From the NCBI GenBank assembly GCA_903834135.1, contig CAILHZ010000020.1:1-64000 (forward strand): a stretch of DNA of 64,000 nucleotides, written 5' to 3'. The translations under genes and the position numbers were made by a program. The stretch is from an uncultured Opitutia bacterium (GTDB taxonomy: Bacteria > Verrucomicrobiota > Verrucomicrobiia > Opitutales > Opitutaceae). Below the pieces are notes generated by a model. The model was not told the origin of the DNA and did no database searches. It saw nothing but the letters and a program-made list of their open reading frames with translations. Positions 59,805 through 64,000 of this stretch are shown here, piece by piece. The number at the start of each line of letters is the position of its first letter. The first letter of the stretch is position 1.

Positions 59805-59828
59805 ACTTTAAAGTAGAATGTAATACCA

Positions 59829-59948
59829 ATGCCTTTAGACGATCCTGAAAAGACCAAAGCGGATAGAACGATTATTATTCTTTATATCGTTATGGCTGTA
59901 TTTGTAGGTATGCCCTTTGTGCTCTTTTTCATATTTGGCAAAAAATAG
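59829..59948 (+). CDS. 39-aa single-pass membrane protein, absent from the supplied ORF track
   Basis: Manual translation: MPLDDPEKTKADRTIIILYIVMAVFVGMPFVLFFIFGKK*. Charged N-terminus plus one strong TM helix. Confidence 0.5.
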   Translation: MPLDDPEKTKADRTIIILYIVMAVFVGMPFVLFFIFGKK

Positions 59949-60006
59949 TCGGACTTTGTATTGGACTTAATAGGTGGTATCTAAAGAGAGTAGAAACAGT
60001 AATCTT

Positions 60007-60082
60007 GGGCCTGTAGCTCAGTTGATAGAGCGCTTCGTTCGCAACGAAGAGGCCGTCGGTTTGATCCCGATCAGGTCCACCA
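60007..60082 (+). tRNA. tRNA-Ala (CGC) with G3:U70 and a non-canonical A19/U56
   Basis: GGGCCTG TA GCTCAGTTGATAGAGC G CTTCG TTCGCAA CGAAG AGGCC GTCGG TTTGATC CCGAT CAGGTCC A CCA. G3:U70 is the alanine identity element. Confidence 0.93.
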
Positions 60083-60095
60083 GTAATGCATAAAT

Positions 60096-60128
60096 AAAAA
60101 CACCACGCCTTTTAAAGACGTGGTGTTA
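60096..60128 (-). terminator. Rho-independent terminator for the minus-strand gene at 60166-60444
   Basis: Minus strand ACACCACG TCTTTAAAAGG CGTGGTGT TTTTATTT. Confidence 0.7.
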
Positions 60129-60165
60129 GAATGATAAAATGATTTAAGTCTTAAGATATAGTCTT

Positions 60166-60444
60166 TTATTTTTTTTCTTTAGCTTTAGCAGCTACGATTT
60201 TTTTTAAATACTGCTCAGGATTTGCTTCAAACGCTGTTTTTTCAGATTCATCACAAACTTTTACTTCCTGTCCTTTGTAAACAAACGAGAATGGTTTCAT
60301 TTCACTTAGTTTCATTCCGCATACTATACATGTATTAAGTGGGTAGGATTCAGCGGTTTTGCTTTCATTGGCCTTGCTGCTAGGGAGTACTGAAAGAAAC
60401 ATTAATCCGAGGACAAGCGTAGCTAAAAATTTGAATATTTTCAT
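60166..60444 (-). CDS. Exported YHS/TRASH-like cysteine protein, putative metal-binding
   Basis: Signal peptide; NTCIVCGMKLSEMKPFSFVYKGQEVKVCDESEKTAFEANPEQYLKKI. Confidence 0.65.
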   Translation of the reverse strand: MKIFKFLATLVLGLMFLSVLPSSKANESKTAESYPLNTCIVCGMKLSEMKPFSFVYKGQEVKVCDESEKTAFEANPEQYLKKIVAAKAKEKK

Positions 60445-60616
60445 AAATCAGAACGTATACCTAACTCGCATTATAACAAGTGTGAGTTTAAAGACATCTG
60501 AGTATGAGGATTGGATTATAGTCCTAATAAGTTAGGTTACTGCTCTGAGTGCAGCTTATATCTATTATGGTTTGTAGGATTGATCCCTACCAAAGCTTTG
60601 TTCAGGCTAGTGAGTA

Positions 60617-61594
60617 ATGGCTACTAAGGAATTTAGCTCAGTAAAGTTTGAGACGATTCTTGAAGCGCGTGATCGTATTAAAGGCTACGTCAGCCGTACA
60701 GCTGTTGTTACAAGTACTACTTTTAATCGTTTAAGTGGTGCTCAGGTATTTTTTAAATGTGAGAATTTACAGAAAACTGGATCGTTCAAGGTACGCGGCG
60801 CTCACAATGCTGTACTTTGCTTGAGTGATATAGAAGCAGCGGCAGGGGTCGTCACACATTCATCAGGTAATCATGCTGCAGCGCTTTCGCTTGCTGCAAA
60901 GAGTCGTGGTATTCCTGCTTACATTGTTATGCCGCATGGATCTCCTGAAACGAAGATTGCATCTGTGGAGCGCCTAGGAGGAATTATTACAATGTGTGAG
61001 CCAACTTTGGCTGCACGTGAAGCTGCTTGTGAAGCCTTAAAGCTTAAAAAAGGAGCTGCTTTAGTACACCCGTATAATGATGTGCGTGTGATAGCAGGAC
61101 AAGGTACTGCTGCTCTTGAACTCATGGAAGACTATCCAGATCTTGATGTTCTAATTGCGCCTGTGGGAGGAGGAGGCCTTTTGTCAGGATCTGCTATCGC
61201 AGCACACGGAAAATCATCCCGTATTTCGGTGATTGGAGCAGAACCACTTGGTGCAAGCGACGCCTTTGAATCTATGGCTAAAGGGCAACTTGTCCCCCTT
61301 ACAAGTCCAGTAACCATAGCAGATGGTTTACGTGCAAGTTTGGGTCCTATTGCTTTTGAACTTTTGAAAGAACATCAGGTAGCTATAACGACCGTATCAG
61401 AAGAAGCAATTGTGGCTGCGATGAAGCTTGTGTTTGAAGTACTTAAATTAGTGATAGAGCCCTCTGCTGCAGTTGGGGTAGCGGCCTTACTTGACTCAAA
61501 GCTTAATTTAAGCGGTAAGAAAGTGGGTGTTATTTTATGTGGCGGAAATGTCGATCTGGATAAATTGCCCTGGATAAAGAGATTAAAAATCTAG
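60617..61594 (+). CDS. PLP-dependent threonine/serine dehydratase
   Basis: FKCENLQKTGSFKVRGAHNAV (PLP Lys); SSGNHAAALSLAAK; APVGGGGLLSGSAIA. Confidence 0.93.
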   Translation: MATKEFSSVKFETILEARDRIKGYVSRTAVVTSTTFNRLSGAQVFFKCENLQKTGSFKVRGAHNAVLCLSDIEAAAGVVTHSSGNHAAALSLAAKSRGIPAYIVMPHGSPETKIASVERLGGIITMCEPTLAAREAACEALKLKKGAALVHPYNDVRVIAGQGTAALELMEDYPDLDVLIAPVGGGGLLSGSAIAAHGKSSRISVIGAEPLGASDAFESMAKGQLVPLTSPVTIADGLRASLGPIAFELLKEHQVAITTVSEEAIVAAMKLVFEVLKLVIEPSAAVGVAALLDSKLNLSGKKVGVILCGGNVDLDKLPWIKRLKI

Positions 61595-61631
61595 TGCTCG
61601 AAAGTCTCTAGATTTCTGATTCACTTATTTT

Positions 61632-62828
61632 ATGCCCCTACGTTCTGTTTACTTTTTTGTAGGTTTTTTCATCACCGGTTTACTTGCTGCGCAATTAGCA
61701 GCAGCTGAAAATTCTTTAAGTACTGGTCCCCTTGAATGGGCTACACGGATGGCTCGCTCAGAGATGACTCGCCGGGGCCCAAACCCTAAAGCAAATTGGG
61801 AGTACGCACAGACTGTACTCTCCCTAGCGATGATGGAATTAGGAGATAAAACAAATCAGACTGATATCGCTTTGTACGGCAAAAATTTAGTAGCTCCTTG
61901 TGTTAATGCAGATGGTTCTATTCGGGGTTATGACCCTAAAATACTGAGTTTGGATATGGTAGCACCCGCACGTGCAGTCATGGTCATTTACAATCAGACA
62001 AAAGAGGACTGCTACCAAAAAGCTGCAGCACTTATTTGGAAGCAATTAAGTGATCAACCTAAAACCAGTGAGGGTGGATTTTGGCATAAGCAGCGTTATC
62101 CCTATCAGCTCTGGCTTGATAGTGCTTACATGTCTGGACCTTTTGCTGCAATGTATGCGAAGACATTCAGTGAGCCTAAAGGTTACGCCTTAGTTGTGAA
62201 TGAATTAACCTTAATCGATAAGCATATGTTCGATGACACTACTGGCTTATATTATCATGGTTGGGATGAAAAACATGCACAGGATTGGGCAGATAAAGAA
62301 ACAGGTACTTCACCTTCTTTTTGGTCTCGTGGGATAGGCTGGTATGGAATGGCACTGCTTGATGTGAGGGATTATTTTCCAGCTCATGATCCTAGAGTGC
62401 GTACACTCAATAGTATTTTACAAAAAGTAGCTGACGCGATTGAGCGTTATCAAGATCACAAATCAGGATTATGGCGTCAGGTCACTGACCAAGGTCCTAG
62501 AGAAGGTAACTATTTAGAAGCATCTGCCTCTGCTATGTTTGTATACACATTAGCTAAAGGAATTAACCAAGGTTATCTTTCACGTGAACGTTATCTGCCA
62601 GTTGCACAGCGCGGCTTTAATGGACTTATTAAGCGGTTAGTAAAAACTGAGCCCAATGGTACAATTGATTTAACACAGATTTGTTTAAGTGCGGGTCTTG
62701 GCTACGGACGTGATGGTACGTATGCGTATTACTTAAAAGAACCAATCGTTGAAAATGATCCTAAAGGGGTTGGTCCCTTTATAATGGCTTGTGTTCAGAT
62801 GCAGCAGTTACAGTCAGGTGCTCACTAA
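61632..62828 (+). CDS. GH105 unsaturated rhamnogalacturonyl/uronyl hydrolase
   Basis: Signal peptide; LWLDSAYMSGPFAAMYA; SPSFWSRGIGWYGMALLDV; LEASASAMFVYTLAKGI. Confidence 0.92.
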   Translation: MPLRSVYFFVGFFITGLLAAQLAAAENSLSTGPLEWATRMARSEMTRRGPNPKANWEYAQTVLSLAMMELGDKTNQTDIALYGKNLVAPCVNADGSIRGYDPKILSLDMVAPARAVMVIYNQTKEDCYQKAAALIWKQLSDQPKTSEGGFWHKQRYPYQLWLDSAYMSGPFAAMYAKTFSEPKGYALVVNELTLIDKHMFDDTTGLYYHGWDEKHAQDWADKETGTSPSFWSRGIGWYGMALLDVRDYFPAHDPRVRTLNSILQKVADAIERYQDHKSGLWRQVTDQGPREGNYLEASASAMFVYTLAKGINQGYLSRERYLPVAQRGFNGLIKRLVKTEPNGTIDLTQICLSAGLGYGRDGTYAYYLKEPIVENDPKGVGPFIMACVQMQQLQSGAH

Positions 62829-64000
62829 GGCAAGCGCCTTAGTCCTTCTGACCGAACAACCCAATGCCCATCTTTGGGTATCCCAGGTTGATCTACACTC
62901 CCATCAAAGCCACCTACCATGAGCGCAACTGCGGAGAGTAGAGAACCGTTTGCTGGAAGATAAAGGGGTAGATTTGGTCTTTGCCAGCAGTTGCCATTTA
63001 TTTCGTAAGAATTTCCGGGACTAACTTTCAAAAGAATATCAATCGCTTTATTAGGTTCGTTAAGACGTGCCGCAGTCATTGCTATCATGGGATAATCCCA
63101 TCCCCATATTTTTTTATTCCATTGCCACTGATTTAATACGCCCTCCAGAGTTGCACGCATGATCTGTGGATCTACGTTTACACCTGGAAGTAATCCGTAG
63201 GCCATAAGAAATGAGGGATGATCTTGTCTACTATTAATATTAGTCCAGGTGTCAGGCATAGACTCAATGGCCACATAGCGACCATCTTTTATGGGTAGAG
63301 CTGATAGGCCTGCTAATTTTTTATCCCACTCTGGATTACGCGCTAGGTGTTGCCTTTCTCTCCACGTTTGAGCGACTTGAAGACCATATGCCCAGTAACT
63401 TAGTTCATAGGTAGGATTACTGGTTTTCTTTTGATCGTAAATTTCTTGGGCAATCCATACCGGAGGGCCTAAAATGTAGCGCTTAGTCGTGTCATCCAAG
63501 AAAAGCATTGAAGACATACATTCGGCAGTTTCAGATACAAGTGTACTCCAATGATTCAATGTTTCTTCAGTTGGAGTTTCGCGGTAAAGTAATTCAGCTA
63601 AGGCTATAGGATGCGGCTGGTTCCAAATAATCAGCGGATTACCACCGGGACATTCTCTGTCATCTATCCCGATCATTTTAGGCCAACGTGCTCCAGTAAG
63701 ACCCCTAAAGTGGGCTAGTTCTTTGGCTTCACTTATATGTTTATTAAACCATTCCAGTGCATTTGAGGTATAATCTGAATGTCCCCATAAAGCAAAGTGA
63801 GCGACATGCCACCATACCATTTCAGTATTATGCTTTCCCTGCCACGACGAACAGGTTAGCCCTGTTTCACAAGGAGGCACTTCACCTTTAAACTGAACCG
63901 CGGTTAAATATTCTGAAAGTATAATGCGGCGTTCGAGTTCAAATGCGCGAGTGTCTGTACTTCCTGTAAAATCGACACAGGCTCCTGTATTCCAATATGT
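62825..64000 (-). CDS. Six-hairpin (alpha/alpha) glycosidase-like protein, N-terminus beyond the window
   Basis: Frame stays open to the window edge: TYWNTGACVDFTGSTDTRAFELERRIILSEYLTAVQFKGEVPPCETGLTCSSWQGKHNTEMVWWHVAHFALWG... Confidence 0.75.
   Translation of the reverse strand, partial: TYWNTGACVDFTGSTDTRAFELERRIILSEYLTAVQFKGEVPPCETGLTCSSWQGKHNTEMVWWHVAHFALWGHSDYTSNALEWFNKHISEAKELAHFRGLTGARWPKMIGIDDRECPGGNPLIIWNQPHPIALAELLYRETPTEETLNHWSTLVSETAECMSSMLFLDDTTKRYILGPPVWIAQEIYDQKKTSNPTYELSYWAYGLQVAQTWRERQHLARNPEWDKKLAGLSALPIKDGRYVAIESMPDTWTNINSRQDHPSFLMAYGLLPGVNVDPQIMRATLEGVLNQWQWNKKIWGWDYPMIAMTAARLNEPNKAIDILLKVSPGNSYEINGNCWQRPNLPLYLPANGSLLSAVALMVGGFDGSVDQPGIPKDGHWVVRSEGLRRLP

Noticed and set aside
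60445-60616. Several short inverted repeats (for example AACTCGCA/TGTGAGTT) before the threonine dehydratase
   Set aside because: Short, imperfect and in AT-rich sequence; not distinguishable from chance without comparative data.

Overview
The 64 kb window is densely coded and looks like an ordinary chromosomal segment, probably from a Verrucomicrobia/Opitutae-like Gram-negative bacterium. That assignment is an inference from the style of the TonB-dependent receptor, the type I FGE, RNase HIII plus HII, and the caa3 cluster. I saw no transposase, integrase, phage module, CRISPR array or plasmid backbone. 

Main contents: uxuA plus an SDR; cls; radC; a SurA/PpiC-type PPIase plus mfd; rnc; two ABC-2 permeases plus a ParA-like ATPase; a large TonB-dependent receptor; an azurin/FGE/methyltransferase group; a complete caa3 oxidase and heme A module (coxB-A-C-D, ctaG, sco, ctaA, ctaB, DUF420); amn; lipA/lipB; lysS; an ExuT-like MFS; a LolC/E-LolD exporter; Gfo/Idh plus lpxB; hemA/ccsA; an RsmB-like methyltransferase; dnaE; rpsU; mutY; rnhC plus rnhB; a histidine kinase / ECF sigma / NtrC regulatory island; a dipeptide epimerase; trpS; plsC/cmk/aroA/tyrA; an EVE protein; threonine dehydratase; GH105; and a partial six-hairpin glycosidase-like gene. 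There are three complete tRNAs (Tyr, Gly, Ala) and one truncated tRNA. 

Most interesting leads: (1) a tRNA-Ala(CGC) in which the near-universal G19-C56 tertiary pair appears as a compensatory A19-U56; (2) a kinase / ECF / membrane protein / CpxP-like / sigma54-activator island; (3) an azurin-FGE-methyltransferase gene string next to the caa3 oxidase; (4) a roughly 500-bp inverted-repeat-rich leader before the TonB receptor; (5) a near absence of Shine-Dalgarno motifs at gene starts. I did not find an unambiguous new defence or mobile system.
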